This document shows positions 11,063 through 22,823 of a DNA stretch of 64,000 nucleotides, piece by piece (the stretch's first letter is position 1; each line of letters starts with the position of its first letter). Position numbers and translations under genes: made by a program. The stretch comes from Chrysaora quinquecirrha (lineage: Eukaryota; Cnidaria; Scyphozoa; Semaeostomeae; Pelagiidae). The stretch is taken from contig JACTAT010000329.1 in the NCBI GenBank assembly GCA_014526335.1, positions 107,440-171,439 of the forward strand. The letters run 5' to 3'. The notes under the pieces are model-generated. The model saw only the letters and a list, made by a program, of their open reading frames with translations. It was not told where the DNA came from and ran no database searches.

Positions 11063-12991
11063 CAATAAACGATTTCAAGGTTACTAGCGCCATTATGAAT
11101 TAGGTGAAAATTTTGGCATAATGGCGGCTCGCAGCAAAAACAAAAACAAGCCGCAGGTTTGAAAATTCATCAAAATTAGTTAAAACAAGGAATTCTAATG
11201 AACTTTTGATTTTAAAGTAGAATAATAACTTATCTAATGAAATGAAATCATATTTGAAAGAAACTAGACGATTTTCTGTGTTTTCTACGTCGATTTGCGG
11301 AGCAACCAGAAAACGGCCTAGCCAATGTAGGTATTCGTAAAATCGTATTTTTGGGCTGGTGGATGATAGTTTGAGGCCGTTTTTCGTGTTATTCGAAAGA
11401 TAAAAGGTGGCTTTACATGCTCTGAAGGTTTCGTAGCCCTTGACCTCCGTTTGACGAAGTTATGTGTTCTCAAAGTGGGAGTTCCATGTGCACAGTTTAT
11501 GATGCGGCATGCGAGGAACTCACCTCTTTGCTTCATTTATTTCTGTTTCTTCATTGGTTTACCTAAGAGGGGATACCTCCCTAAGTCTGTTTTCATTGGC
11601 TGTCGCCAAAAAATTGCGTCAAGACACTGGTAGTTCACGGAAAAACACGCATTTTTCACGATTTTCTGCTATGAACACAGCCATTGATAGCGGATCGGGG
11701 TAAAGAAAAGTTAGACAATTTTTTGAGCAGTTAAAGATTAAGAAACATGTGAATTAAACTTCCAAATGACTTCACTATTCACTGGATTTGTATGGGGTTG
11801 TGCGCCACTTCTGACGTGAACCAGGCTCAGAATTCAGGTCTAGTGTTCCCTGATATTGGAAATTTGGTCTAATTTTGTTCCCCTATCCCTAAATTTTGAA
11901 AAGCTAACAAGGAACATATATTTTTCCTTAGAAAATCCATATTTCCACTTTAAGCATAGGGTAAAAAAGTATTATACTCTTCCAAAAATATTAAAATTGT
12001 GAATTCATCAAAAATCCAAAGCTAAAATTTTTTGAAAAATCGAAAACACATTCTAGATAACTGTAACTGTCAAAGTTAACCCCATTTGCCTGAATGTTTG
12101 GTCCAGAAAGTTCCCAAAAACTGACGCATATCTGTGTCTCACTGAGAAGTGCATTAGGCAACCCCCCGGAAAACCCGCACGTTTGAAATCCCGTACTTCT
12201 GAACTGCGAGAGATTGGATTTTTTTGTGCTCTCATTAGGATTCATTGTTTATTTTCAGCGTCAATCAACGTAATATTATAACTATTGTTGCAGATTTTTA
12301 GAAGATTCTTTGCAAGAGCTGGCTGGACTTCGGCTTTTTCAAGTCATGTGTACCAAATAAAATAGATGCCAGGGGGGCACTCCATACATAAAGACACAGC
12401 GGATATGTTTTTCGGTGAATCACGCATTCATTGACCCGAGTTTTTGGCAGCAACCAATGAAAACAGCCTTTGGGAGGTATCCCCTCTTTGTTAAACCAAT
12501 GAACAAGCAGAAATAAATGAAGCAAAGAGGTGAGCTCCTCGCATGTCACATCATAAACTGTGCACATGTGAACTCCCACTTTGAGAACACATAACTTCGT
12601 CAAACGGAGGTCAAGGGCTACGAAACCTTCAGAGCATGTAAAGCCACCTTTTATCTTTCGAATAACACGAAAAACGGCCTCAAACTATCACCCACCAGCC
12701 CAAAAATACGATTTTACGAATACCTACCTTGGCTAGGCCGTTTTCTGGTTGCTCTGCAAATCGACGTAGAAAACACAGAAAAGCGTCTAGTTTCTTTCAA
12801 TTATGATTTCATTTCATTAGATAAGTTATTATTCTACTTTAAAATCAAAAGTTCATTAGAATTCCTTGTTTTAACTAATTTTGATGAATTTTCAAACCTG
12901 CGGCTTGTTTTTGTTTTTGCTGCGAGCCGCCATTATGCCAAAATTTTCACCTAATTCATAATGGCGCTAGTAACCTTGAAATCGTTTATTG
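11063..12991. mobile_element. Foldback-type element with arms of about 590 bp
   Basis: The sequence from 11063 (caataaacgatttcaagg) to about 11650 is repeated almost perfectly in reverse complement from about 12405 to 12991. The unrelated core is about 750 bp. Each arm contains a short ORF beginning ATGGCGGCTCGC (11121 on plus, mirrored on minus) followed after 36 bases by a gtttga donor-like site. No target duplication is obvious at the outer ends. The arms are similar enough to imply recent origin or gene conversion. Confidence 0.8.
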
Positions 12992-13280
12992 CCAAAATTA
13001 TGCTAGATTTCAGATTATGCTAGATTTAATGCTAAACAACAAATTTCGGGTGAAATTATGCTAAAAGCATAATATTATGCTAGATCTGGTCACACTGGAA
13101 TGACCTTGCATTTTCGAGTGACGTTGAGCACCAGTGAGCCCTGCATTTTGTTAGTGATTTACCTCAGCACCAGTGGAAGTGACGTTGAGCACCAGTGAGC
13201 CCTGCATTTTGATTGGTTGATTTACCTGAGCACCAGTGGAAGTGACGTTGAGCACCAGTGGAAGTTCATTTTACAACTAT
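12992..13280. repeat. Short direct repeats (attatgctagat; gtgacgttgagcaccagtg)
   Basis: At 13000-13090 attatgctagat occurs several times. At 13120-13280 a unit of about 75 bp (gtgacgttgagcaccagtg ... agccctgcattttg) is repeated in tandem about three times. Confidence 0.75.
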
Positions 13281-13475
13281 AAAAATGCGGGTCACTGGTG
13301 CTCAAGGTTTCAATGACGTATCTCTGTACAAATCAATTCTGTTTTTTCTTGTCATTCTGGCAAAAATGGTCCGCGTTTTTCCGGAAAACATTCAAAGTAA
13401 ACACGTCATTAACTCATTGATAGCGAGACCTTATGTCTGTCTATGCGTGAGACAGACAGTGATTCGTTGATGGAA

Positions 13476-14833
13476 TCACAGGTGGTGGGGAATAAGACAG
13501 AAAACAGGATGAATTTTCTTAGGCCCTGTGTACTTATAATTCTTAGGCTCTTTCATTTCGTAATCGCGATAAATTCCTGAGCTTAACAACAAAAAAATAG
13601 ATCAATCTTTTCCGATTTTATTTTTTCCCTTTCTTTTTTTTTTTTTTTTTTTATTATAATAATCTATATATTATCTGTAGTGTTAGTCATAATCATTTTC
13701 TTGTAATCATTGCTGTTTTTAAGATAATAATATCTTGCTGGTGATTCTTGATGAATTTTTGTTAATAACCTTTATCTTCTAATCGTTGTTAATTTTTGTT
13801 ATGTTTAGGTTTAGGTTTTTTAATTAATTGTTATTTTGTTAGATTTTCATGTTACAGTTGCTAAGTAGATTAAGGGCCATTTCGGCCTATGTATCTACGA
13901 TATTATAAAAAAAAAAAAAAAAAAAAAAAATAATTCCAATGAGATTTGATTAACTAAAAAGTTTGACTAAATACAAATCGACTATCTACTTATACAATCT
14001 GTTCCTTCTTTTCTTTTTGTCTTGCGAGTTTGTCAAGCCAGCGCTGTTTTTGTTTTTATTTGCTTCCGTCTGCTGTATGCTACAACTAGGCCGAACCGCC
14101 ATTTCAATAACTAGTACCAGGCTCCTACTCTGCGACGCAACGCAAGCACATGGAGCACGGTATAAGTATAAATAAGATAAAGGTCTGCAGGTTGCCGTAG
14201 GCCAAATCACACTTTGTGTTTTCTTCTTCGCCCTTGCTTTGCTCGTCAGCCAGTAACCACCAAGCTTTTGCCCTCAAAATGTTCACACAACATTCCTCTA
14301 TGTAACCATGGCTTCAAAATAAATAAATCCTCTGTCTTTTCCAGACAAGAGGCCGAAATGGGCACACCGATCGGAGTCTCCGGATGATCGAGGAAAACCA
14401 CCGGTCCATTCCTGCGCAGTGGCATTCAAAAAATGGGCAGCGTCAAGGGTTTTATTTCTATTTATTTCATTTTATTTGAAGGAAAATCGAATAAATAAAT
14501 AAAAAAATATTTAAATTATCAATATTCAAACATGATTCAAAGGTATGTGCTTGCTTTTCGACCAGCAGGCTGATTCCTTTAGGGCTCTCTTGACTAGTTA
14601 AAATTGCAGATAAAACTTAGTTGTAGATTTAGAAAAATACCAACGAAAATAGATAAACAGCGCTGGCTTGACAAACTGCAAGACAAAAAGAAAAGAAGGA
14701 ACAGATTGTATAAGTAGATAGTCGATTTGTATTTAGTCAAACTTTTTAGTTAATCAAATCTCATTGGAATTATAAGTACACAGGGCCTAAGAAAATTCAT
14801 CCTGTTTTCTGTCTTATTCCCCACCACCTGTGA
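13476..14833. mobile_element. Inverted-repeat DNA transposon with 5-bp TSD
   Basis: Left end tcacaggtggtggggaataa and right end ttattccccaccacctgtga are complementary. TGGAA flanks both ends (13471-13475 and 14834-14838). The left arm is split by a retroposon (13543-13930) and continues at 13931-14046, matching 14657-14772 inverted. No transposase is visible in the core, so the element is non-autonomous. Confidence 0.8.
13543..13930 (+). mobile_element. Poly-A-tailed retroposon fragment nested in the DNA element
   Basis: Ends in a run of more than 20 A residues and is flanked by taattc at 13537-13542 and 13931-13936. It interrupts the left arm of the surrounding inverted-repeat element, whose right arm is intact. 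Consistent with a 5'-truncated non-LTR 3' end. Confidence 0.7.
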
Positions 14834-14839
14834 TGGAAT

Positions 14840-15590
14840 ACAAAGAAAATTTAGGCCAATTATGTCAACAAAGAGGAATCAAAGAGGCATGATAAATGCT
14901 TTCTTGCTCGAAAAGAACATTTCAACCAAAGAAAATCAGCTGATATCAACAGCAAAAGGAAATAATTTTTTTAAAGGTCATTCTTTAAAAATCTGACTGG
15001 TGCTTGAGCACCGGTCGCACCAGTCTGGATCCGCCCCTGCACTCCCGGTTATTGAATTGGAAACATGGCCCAACCCCAATTATTTATTCTTCAACTTCTT
15101 AACACAGGGCCTCTTTTAAGGAAATAAAACTAGGGGGCAAAGAATTTAAGGGGACTTATTGTTCTATTGTTCTTTTGTTTTATCTTAAACGCTTTCTTTC
15201 ACAGCGCGAGTCCAGTCTTGGCAAGTTCATTCTTCTCTTTCTCTCTTTTTTTTGTCAGGAATTCATGCAGAGCTGGAGAAATAACAAGGGGGCATCTCTA
15301 CCTCAGTTGAGAATTTATACCGTAAAAGTCACACTAATGCTACAGCAGACAGTAAATGTGCTGAAGGCGTACCGCGCCCCAGAGGTGTTCCTAATTAGGG
15401 GTTCTGGAGGCATGCTCCCCCAGAAATTTTTTCAAAATACAACCTTAAGATTGGCCTAGATTGGCTTTTCTTGGCAGTTTTCTTTTGAGAGGACATTGTA
15501 CTTTAGAAAGCAATAAATAGCTATAGATAGCAATAGATAACACTTGGTGGCAATAGAAAGCAATGGATAGCAATATTTTGCAATAGACAG
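14840..15590. other. Intergenic, no confident feature
   Basis: A small ORF near 15175-15459 has no recognisable similarity. From 15510 a gatagcaatag microsatellite-like repeat begins; it continues on both sides of the next element. Confidence 0.5.
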
Positions 15591-15595
15591 CATTA

Positions 15596-16087
15596 CAGTT
15601 GACATCCGCTATCTCGAACTCTCAAGGGAAACTGGAATTTGTTCGAGATAGCGAATGTTCGAAATAACGGATGCCCCATATAAATATAAAAAAATTATAG
15701 TTTTCAAGTCAGGAAAGGAACCCCTATTAACATTCAGGGTTACTAATCCCAAATTTCATCAAACAAGTCTGGTATTTTTTACATAGGAGTAAAAGCTCAT
15801 CTGCTTTTATCCCTACTACTGGTGAAATTGAGATAATGGCAATGCAGCACATCTCAAACGATAATAGCTTTCTCTATTGTATACATGGGCAGCATATCAC
15901 TTAGCTGCTGCCATTCCCGCTCCGCTAGGCGAACTTATACATATTTTCAGCCTGTCTCTTCATCCAGTTCAGCAGAAAATTTGGCAAAGTTCGAGATAAA
16001 GAGCAGGTTTTCCTCATGGGAAATCGAAAATGGTTCGAGATAGCGAATGTTCGAGATAACGGGGTTCGAGATAGCGGATGTCAACTG
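15596..16087. mobile_element. pogo/Tigger-like MITE with TA target duplication
   Basis: Left TIR cagttgacatccgctatctc and right TIR gagatagcggatgtcaactg are perfect complements flanked by TA. Inserted into a gatagcaatag simple repeat that continues on both sides. Confidence 0.85.
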
Positions 16088-16664
16088 TATATACTAATAG
16101 ATAATAATGATAGATATCAATAGAAAGCAAAGCAATAATAGGTAACAATAGATAGCAATAGATAGCAAAACATAGCAATAGATGGAATGAGATAGTAATA
16201 GCAAGTTTTTTTCTGTTTACACCTGAGCTTGCAATTGTTATTATTAGTATTATATAAAAAGATGACTTTCAGGCAAAAATTCATGACAAGCATTTCTGAT
16301 GTGTTGACAAATGAAAAATGCTAAAAACGCACGCGTATAAAAGATAAAATAGTAAAAGGATCTCAAAAATGATTAAAAGGCACAAGTTGTCATCAATGTT
16401 CAACGTTTATCGTCCGTTCGGCCCGTAGTTGCGTGCTCCTCCAACCCGCGTTGCCGCGTAATATGCCTTGGCAGTGTTAAGACATGTTGCTCTTCCAAAG
16501 CTGTGAATCCATTTGTTAGATATCTTTTTGCACGCCTTGTTCATGTCATTCAAGAATTGATCATCACACCCTTTTCTGGACTTCTTTTTCTGTCGATGGA
16601 AAAGAAAATTCGTTAAGATATGAAATGTTTAAGAAAATTCACATCTACTGTTATACAAATTGAA

Positions 16665-17660
16665 TATGCTGATTATTATGGTATGAAAATGCTAATGAAT
16701 ACAGTGTGAAATGAAGATACTAATGATACTAAGATACTTATGAATAAGGTATGAAAAGAAGATGCTGATAAATACGATATGCAATGAAAATGCTTGTGAA
16801 TGCAGCATAAAATGAAGATGCTAATGAATACGGTATGAAATGAAGATGCTAATAAATACGGTATGAAATGAAGATGCTAATGAATACGGTATTGAAGATG
16901 CTAATGAATACCGTAGGAAATGGAAATGCTAAATAATACCGTATGAAATGTAGATGCTAATGAATACGGCATGAAATGAAAGGCTAATGAATACTGTATG
17001 AAATGAAGATGCTAATGAATGCGGTATGGAATGAAAGGCTGATGAATATGGTATGAAATGAAGATGCTAATGAATGCGGTATTGAATGAAAGGTTAATGA
17101 ATACTGTATGAAATGAAGATGCTAATGAATGCGGTATGAAATGAAGATGCTAATGAATATGGTATGAAATGAAGATGCTAATGAATGCGGTATGGAATGA
17201 AAGGCTAATGAATACTGTATGAAATGAAGATGCTAATGAATGCGGTATGAAATGAAGATGCTAATGAAGATGGTATGAAATGAAGATGCTAATGAACACG
17301 GCATGAAATGAAAGGCTAATGAATACTGTATGAAATGGAAGGCTAATGAATACTGTATGAAATGAAGATGCTAATGAATACCGTATGAAATGAAGATGCT
17401 AATGAATGCTGCATGAAATAAATATGCTAAAGAATACTGTATGAAATGCAGATGTTAATGAATACGGTATGAAATGAAGATGCTGATTAAATACGGTATG
17501 AAATGAAGATGAAAATGAATACGTTTTGAAATGAAGATGCTGATTAAATACGGTATGAAATGAAGATGAAAATGAATACGTTTTGAAATGAAGATGCTGA
17601 TTAAATACGGTATGAAATGAAGATGAAAATGAATACGTTTTGAAATGAAGATACTATGAA
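16665..17660. repeat. 28-bp minisatellite, gene F intron (main block)
   Basis: About 35 degenerate copies of a 28-bp unit (aatgaatacggtatgaaatg ...). Read on the coding (minus) strand it is the same unit, in the same sense, as the array in intron 1 of gene E. Confidence 0.9.
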
Positions 17661-17914
17661 TAAACGGGATTTAAATCAAATAGGGGAATCTGGTGGAATT
17701 GGAACACGTTTACCGTTTTTGAAACGAGTATAGAATTCTGAAATTTGATGTCATGATACCGCATAAGCGGAGGGTCAAAATAATCTGCGGGGGACTACGA
17801 GAATCCTTAGAAATAAACGTCTCCCCTATTTATGCTGAAGCTATTTTGAGTTCAATTGTCCCAGTTAATGCAGCCCCGAACTTCAGTTGTTGTTGTTGTC
17901 AGTCTGTTGTGGCG

Positions 17915-18392
17915 AACAGATCTTTTCAAAGAGGTCTGGGTCGGAGTGACATTTTTCTGGAATATGGTAGATATCTTGACTAAGGGAATCTTCTCCATGC
18001 GCAAAGACCGGTATTGCGGTCATTTCTGAAGAGATATTGAAGCAAATTTTACTTCAAATTCACCTTTTATAGGAGATAAAGTGAAAGAAAGGACACAAGT
18101 CCCAGTTTATCTGCTCTAGGAATTATTTGACCAAGTATTTTCTTTTTTGTGAGTTACTTGCATCTTGTTTCCTGCGTTCCTGCAGATATTTAATACAATA
18201 ACTGTCGCAGATTTCTTTTCTGCTTTTTCTTCTATCATTCATGAATTAGAAGTAAAATCTACTGCACTCCCTCCCCCTCCTGGAGTAACTGCAATCCAGG
18301 TCACTCATGCAAAGAGGATTCCCTTACTCACGTTGTCTACCATTTTCCAGAAAAATGTCGTGCCGACCCAGACCTCTTTGAAAAGGTCTATT
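17915..18392. mobile_element. MITE with long TIRs (cttttcaaagaggt family)
   Basis: cttttcaaagaggtctgggt at the left is complementary to acccagacctctttgaaaag at the right. Lies in the long intron of gene F, where the catalytic exon would be expected. Confidence 0.85.
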
Positions 18393-18714
18393 GCTGTTCT
18401 TGTTGCTGGCCTGTGTTTGCTTTTTGTATACTTTACTTACTTTAAATGTTTATACCTTTAACAACGTACGTGTTAATTTATACGTTTTGTTTACTTCAAA
18501 TGTTTGCTGTCGTGTAAAGTGTTTAAACTTGCTCATAAGAATCATACCGTTCGTAGCCTCGATTGGATTATCTTCATCCTCTACTTCCTGTTCAAAAATG
18601 TCTCTCTCCGCTTCATCATCGTCATCTGGAAATTCTTGTACTTGCTCGGCAAGACCACCAGAAATGACCGACGCAATAAGGGCTGAAAATGTAATGAATT
18701 TGCACAAATAAATA

Positions 18715-19010
18715 TGGTACAAAATGGAATGAAAATGATTATGAATATGGTATGAAATGAAGATGCTAATGAATTAAGTATGAAATGAAGATGCAAATGA
18801 ATACGGTATGAAATTAAGATGCTTATGAATACGGTTTGGAAGGAACATGCTATTTAATACGGTACGAGATGAAGATGCCAATGATTACGGTATGAACATT
18901 GCAAGAAATGACGATTCTTTTGAATACTGCTAATGAATATACTACAGTATGAAATGAAGATACTTGAGGAAACGGGGGAAACGGTATAAAACTAAGATGA
19001 TAATGAATGC
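18715..19010. repeat. 28-bp minisatellite, gene F intron 1 (second block)
   Basis: Same unit as 16665-17660, more degenerate. Confidence 0.85.
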
Positions 19011-19306
19011 AGTATGAAATAGAGAGGAATGCTCATGATAGCTATGAAAATCATGAATAATAAGTGTGACAAGACGGTGCAAAGACTTAAAAGAAGCTAA
19101 AGAAAATTCCCAAAATCATTACGTAAACTTCTATGAACTCACCTAGAAATAAAAGGCTAAACACTAGACCGGCCTTCATGTTTTCCACTTCAGCAGCAGT
19201 AGCGGTAAAAACAGGAGCTGACACGCTTTCCAAGGCAACCAAAAGTCAGCACGACTGACTTTGTAGACTGAAGATACAGTATGCTTGATGGGCTAAAGAG
19301 GCAGGC

Positions 19307-19314
19307 TATTTATA
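19307..19314 (-). promoter_or_regulatory. TATA box of gene F
   Basis: TATAAATA on the minus strand, 128 bp upstream of the gene F start codon. Spacing is comparable to the TATA-like boxes of the other cluster genes. Confidence 0.6.
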
Positions 19315-19799
19315 CAGCACCGCTACACGAAACGGGAAATTTTAGACTGACAATTTGTTGAACAGAGATTAAACAGAGATCAATACAGAGGGGTTATTAT
19401 GTGTTGTTTTTTCTTCTTTCTGACTTCCCTCTCGAACCATAAAGAATTCAATGGATGCAATGAAAAAAATTAATTAATGGATTTTGTCAATGTGCTGACA
19501 AAGACTAGAACAAGGCTTTGGTTTTCTATTGTTTTCATTTACAAGATAAAAAAGAAAACGAAAGGAATGAGTAACAAAGCGAATAAGAATAGCCAATCCG
19601 ATTTCCAATCTGATTACAAAGCAAGAGCGCCATAGAAATTGGAGCCCATTGGAGGAGCGCAATTTCTTTTTGTATACAGGTTTCTCTAAACAGGAAAATA
19701 TTTAAAACAGGAAAATTGATAAAACTGAAGAGCCCTGGAGGTTTAGCAGGCGAAGGTAATCCAGGGGCATTTTTCAGCACTTTTAACTCGGAAAACTTA

Positions 19800-20169
19800 G
19801 AAAAAAGGGTAATCCGACAAACTAACTAAATAACCAACTACCAAGCTAACTAACTAACTATGAAAGTAATTATCTAATTGTCTACCTAACTTAGTAACTA
19901 ACAAACTCACTCGAGGGGCAATTCACTCCTTGAAAATCTCGTACACTTTTGCTGGAAATCCTATTGTTTTCTCTGAAGTCCCTTGAAAGTCCTTTTGTTT
20001 TAATGAAAATCTCGTACGCCTTTTTGCAGAGTGGAATGCCCTCGAACTCACTAACTAACTAATTAACTAACTAACTAAACTAAGTAACTAACAAACTAAC
20101 TAACTAACTAATTAATTAACTTAGAAACTAACTAATTAACTAATTAACTAACTAACTAACTAAACTAAG

Positions 20170-20200
<31 letters not shown>

Positions 20201-20245
20201 TTAATGAACTAACAAACTAACTAACTAACTAAAGCGAAGGACAAT
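19800..20245. repeat. (AACT)n tetranucleotide repeat
   Basis: ctaactaactaac runs in the intergenic space between divergent genes F and A, split by the MITE at 19912-20044. Confidence 0.95.
19912..20044. mobile_element. 133-bp MITE related to the 6.4-kb transposon
   Basis: Left end cgaggggcaattcactcc and right end gagtggaatgccctcg are imperfect complements. A perfect 8-bp duplication aactcact lies at 19904-19911 and 20045-20052. Just inside both ends is aaaatctcgtac in direct orientation, exactly as in the large element at 22293-28653. Confidence 0.88.
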
Positions 20246-20402
20246 TCGTACTTCTAAAAAGTGTATTACAAGATTCTTATTTAATCAATATTCTCCAAAT
20301 TAAGTAATTAATGAGAGGTAAAGAAGATAAACAACACTATTTTCGAACAAAACTTTTCCTCACTTTGGCTGAACTCTTTGTTAAAGTCTCAGTAACAACA
20401 AT

Positions 20403-20606
20403 GAGACCCAGGCATGCTGAGATGCCCGCCAATTGCGTCAATCAAAGTGCAATAAAACATGCCACTTAGCCAGGCCAGCCGCCAGAAAACCCAAAGTTGA
20501 GCAGAAGCAGAAGAAGAGGGTGTTGGCTGACTGAGGTGGAGAGAGGACAACGGCCCGGTGAAAGTCGAGTGGAAGTTTTGGAAAAGTGGTCTGACCTGAC
20601 TTCAAA
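20403..20606 (+). promoter_or_regulatory. Gene A promoter and 5' leader
   Basis: Closely matches the segment upstream of gene B (31226-31394): gagacccaggc, cgtcaatcaaag, a TATA-like aataaaac at 20451, gtggagagaggac and ctgacctgacttcaaaatga. The cgtcaatcaaag plus TATA-like block is the most conserved part, so it is the likely core promoter. Confidence 0.6.
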
Positions 20607-20959
20607 ATGAATGTCAGCTTGGTTTCTCTCTTTGGTAGGAGTTTCACGATTTCTTTCACATCAAAAGGGTCTAATTTTCAATTTACCATTGATTATCAAG
20701 AGTTAGTTTCATAACCTTTTTCCGTGTTTTGATTTGTCAGCAACCCAGTTGCCAATGAGTAATTATTTTAACAAGAGCAAGTTTCCAATGTTGAAGTTTT
20801 CTTACAGCACAAGAATTTATCTTGTTTGCATCACGCTTATCTTGTTTGCTTCACGCTTATCTTGTTTGCTTTGGTATTTGGAAACAATCTTCATAAGGAA
20901 CATCAGGCTAAAATTTGGGTTTAATTTTTTTCGTTATCTCACAAACTTGAAACGTAGTC

Positions 20960-21186
20960 ATAAAATTCGAATCTATTATCATGATCACAATTATCAGCAT
21001 AATCATCATCATCATCATTGTCAACACCATCATCACTATCATTGTCATCATCATCATTATCATCATCATCATCATCACTAACATCATCATGATCACTAAC
21101 ATCATCATCGTCATCATCATCATCATCATCATCAGCACCACCATCATCATCATCATCATCATCATCACTATCATCATTATCATCAT

Positions 21187-21218
<32 letters not shown>

Positions 21219-21257
21219 TATGATCATCATTATGATCATCATTATCATTATCATCAC

Positions 21258-21294
<37 letters not shown>

Positions 21295-21330
21295 TTTCAC
21301 ATCTTCATCAACATCATTGACATCATCTTC
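20960..21330. repeat. (ATC)n trinucleotide repeat in intron 1 of gene A
   Basis: Long catcatcatcat runs. The poly-His, poly-Asp and poly-Ile frames here are artefacts. Gene B intron 1 has a short counterpart near 32296-32345. Confidence 0.95.
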
Positions 21331-22309
21331 ATAAGGATAATATTGATCAATCGTTTGTTATAGTTTTGGCCTTGATTTCCCATGGAAATGCAGCTAATCG
21401 TAAAAATATGTGGACGCCAATTGCGTAGAGGTATGATCAATATGCTCCTACAGTTATTACATGATTTAAGTAAGTCGAAGGTAACCGCGTTTAATTGAAT
21501 TGATTGGCGCCCAAACTACTTAAGGGAACAACAACAACAATCCACTTCAATTCACTGCGAGTAAAAGTTCAGAACTTTGTTTAGTAAATTCACTACACTA
21601 GCGATGAGCCTCTAGTTGAGACTTATAACCTGAGTCCGTAGTTATCCCTACTGAATTGAATAGCTGGACGCTCAAAACTACTGAAGCGAACAACAAAAAC
21701 ATCAGTTCAATTCAATGTGAGCAAAAGTTAGGGACTGGGAACAAGTCTACCTCCAGTTTACGTTACACTACTTTTAATTTGTCACTCCAACTGACCTTGC
21801 AACAACAACAACAACAATAGCGAGTGAAGTAGTTGGACTTATGTAGCGAGTCTACTTATTTGCCAGGCTTCGATAGACTTATTGCATAAATTTTACTCTG
21901 AGCATTAGGCTATTCAATTCAATTTTCAGTTCACGCGAGTCCCACTCTTTGCAAACAGCAGCAGCAAAAATCTCTCCCTTTAAAAAAATATATTTGCTTC
22001 ATTTCTCAACAGCGAATGATGGCTGATCCTGAAAGTGATATTGATAAGGTATTGAACGATTGTGCCCAGTCCCCTCTCGATGTAGATTCCAAACAGTCAG
22101 CAAATGCAGTAGAGAATACGGATTCAAACAAAAGAAGTGATGCAAAAAAACCTGCGGAAAAATCTGCAGAAGAACCCGCAGAAGAACAGAAGAAAACTGC
22201 AGAAGAGCTCGAGGAAACCGAGGATGAACTCGAGCAGCCTGCAGACGAGCTCGAGGAACCTGCAGATGAAAATGACGAAACCGCAGAAAGACCGAGGGGT
22301 AAATCACTC

Positions 22310-22440
22310 CATAAATCTCGTACACTTTCTCTATAAATCTCAATAAATCCTTATAAATCTCATAAATCCCATAAATCCCAGTAAACGCCAATAAATCTCA
22401 TAAATCCCAATAAATCTCATAAATCCCAATAAATCTCTGA
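22310..22440. repeat. Left subterminal ataaatcc/ataaatct array
   Basis: Some 12-15 copies of ataaatcyc. Likely transposase-binding repeats, by analogy with other DNA transposons (inference). Confidence 0.75.
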
Positions 22441-22823
22441 AAATCTCAGCAAAATTTCTTTAATCTTCCTGTTTTAATGAATTTTTGAATGTAAAAATGC
22501 GAAATGTCCCAGGAAATGCGACCAGACAATTTACGAGTTACTTTATCCTTCTTTGGAAATCGTAAAAATATATGGGTGGCAGGGCTCGGGGTTAGTGACA
22601 GAGATGACAGCCTCGGAATCAAACTTTGTTGCTGTTGGTGATTTGCACACAACACAGCCTGAAAGTCCACGCTTGAAGTGAAGTGAAAGGTGCGACAGCA
22701 ACGTGGTTGTGGTTAGAACATACATTTGCAATGGTTGTTTGTTTAAAGGTTTTTTTTATCATTTACAGTATATATTAGGGATTTTAGTCGACGTTAGACG
22801 TATACGTATTTTCACTTTGGAAA

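Larger units (their letters stand above)
16407..19179 (-). pseudogene. PLA2-like gene F (conodipine-type), catalytic exon not present
   Basis: Three exons of the PLA2-like family are recognisable on the minus strand. Exon 1 (19143-19179) starts a signal peptide (MKAGLVFSLLFL) and ends in phase 1. Exon 2 (18548-18682) finishes the signal peptide and encodes an acidic pro-segment (FPDDDDEAERDIF). The last exon (16407-16589) encodes the Cys-rich C-terminal part with the family pattern C-D-x2-F-x3-M-x3-C and AYYAATRVGG. Exon 2 ends in phase 1 but the last exon needs phase 0. The phase 1-to-0 exon carrying the DGCS...CxxHDxCY catalytic segment in every other copy should lie between them and is not found in 16590-18547, which holds satellite and a MITE. 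The arginine exon is also absent, and one Cys at the start of the last exon is Lys. Either a pseudogene, or a collapsed or misassembled satellite removed the exon. Confidence 0.7.

Noticed and set aside
13963..14210. Overlapping small ORFs on both strands
   Set aside because: They lie in the arm of an inverted-repeat transposon and show no protein-like features.
18504..18796. Extra ORFs around exon 2 of gene F
   Set aside because: Only the minus-strand frame with the acidic segment matches the family and has correct splice sites.
20908..21300. Poly-Asp, poly-His and poly-Ile/Met open frames
   Set aside because: Translation of an (ATC)n microsatellite in an intron.
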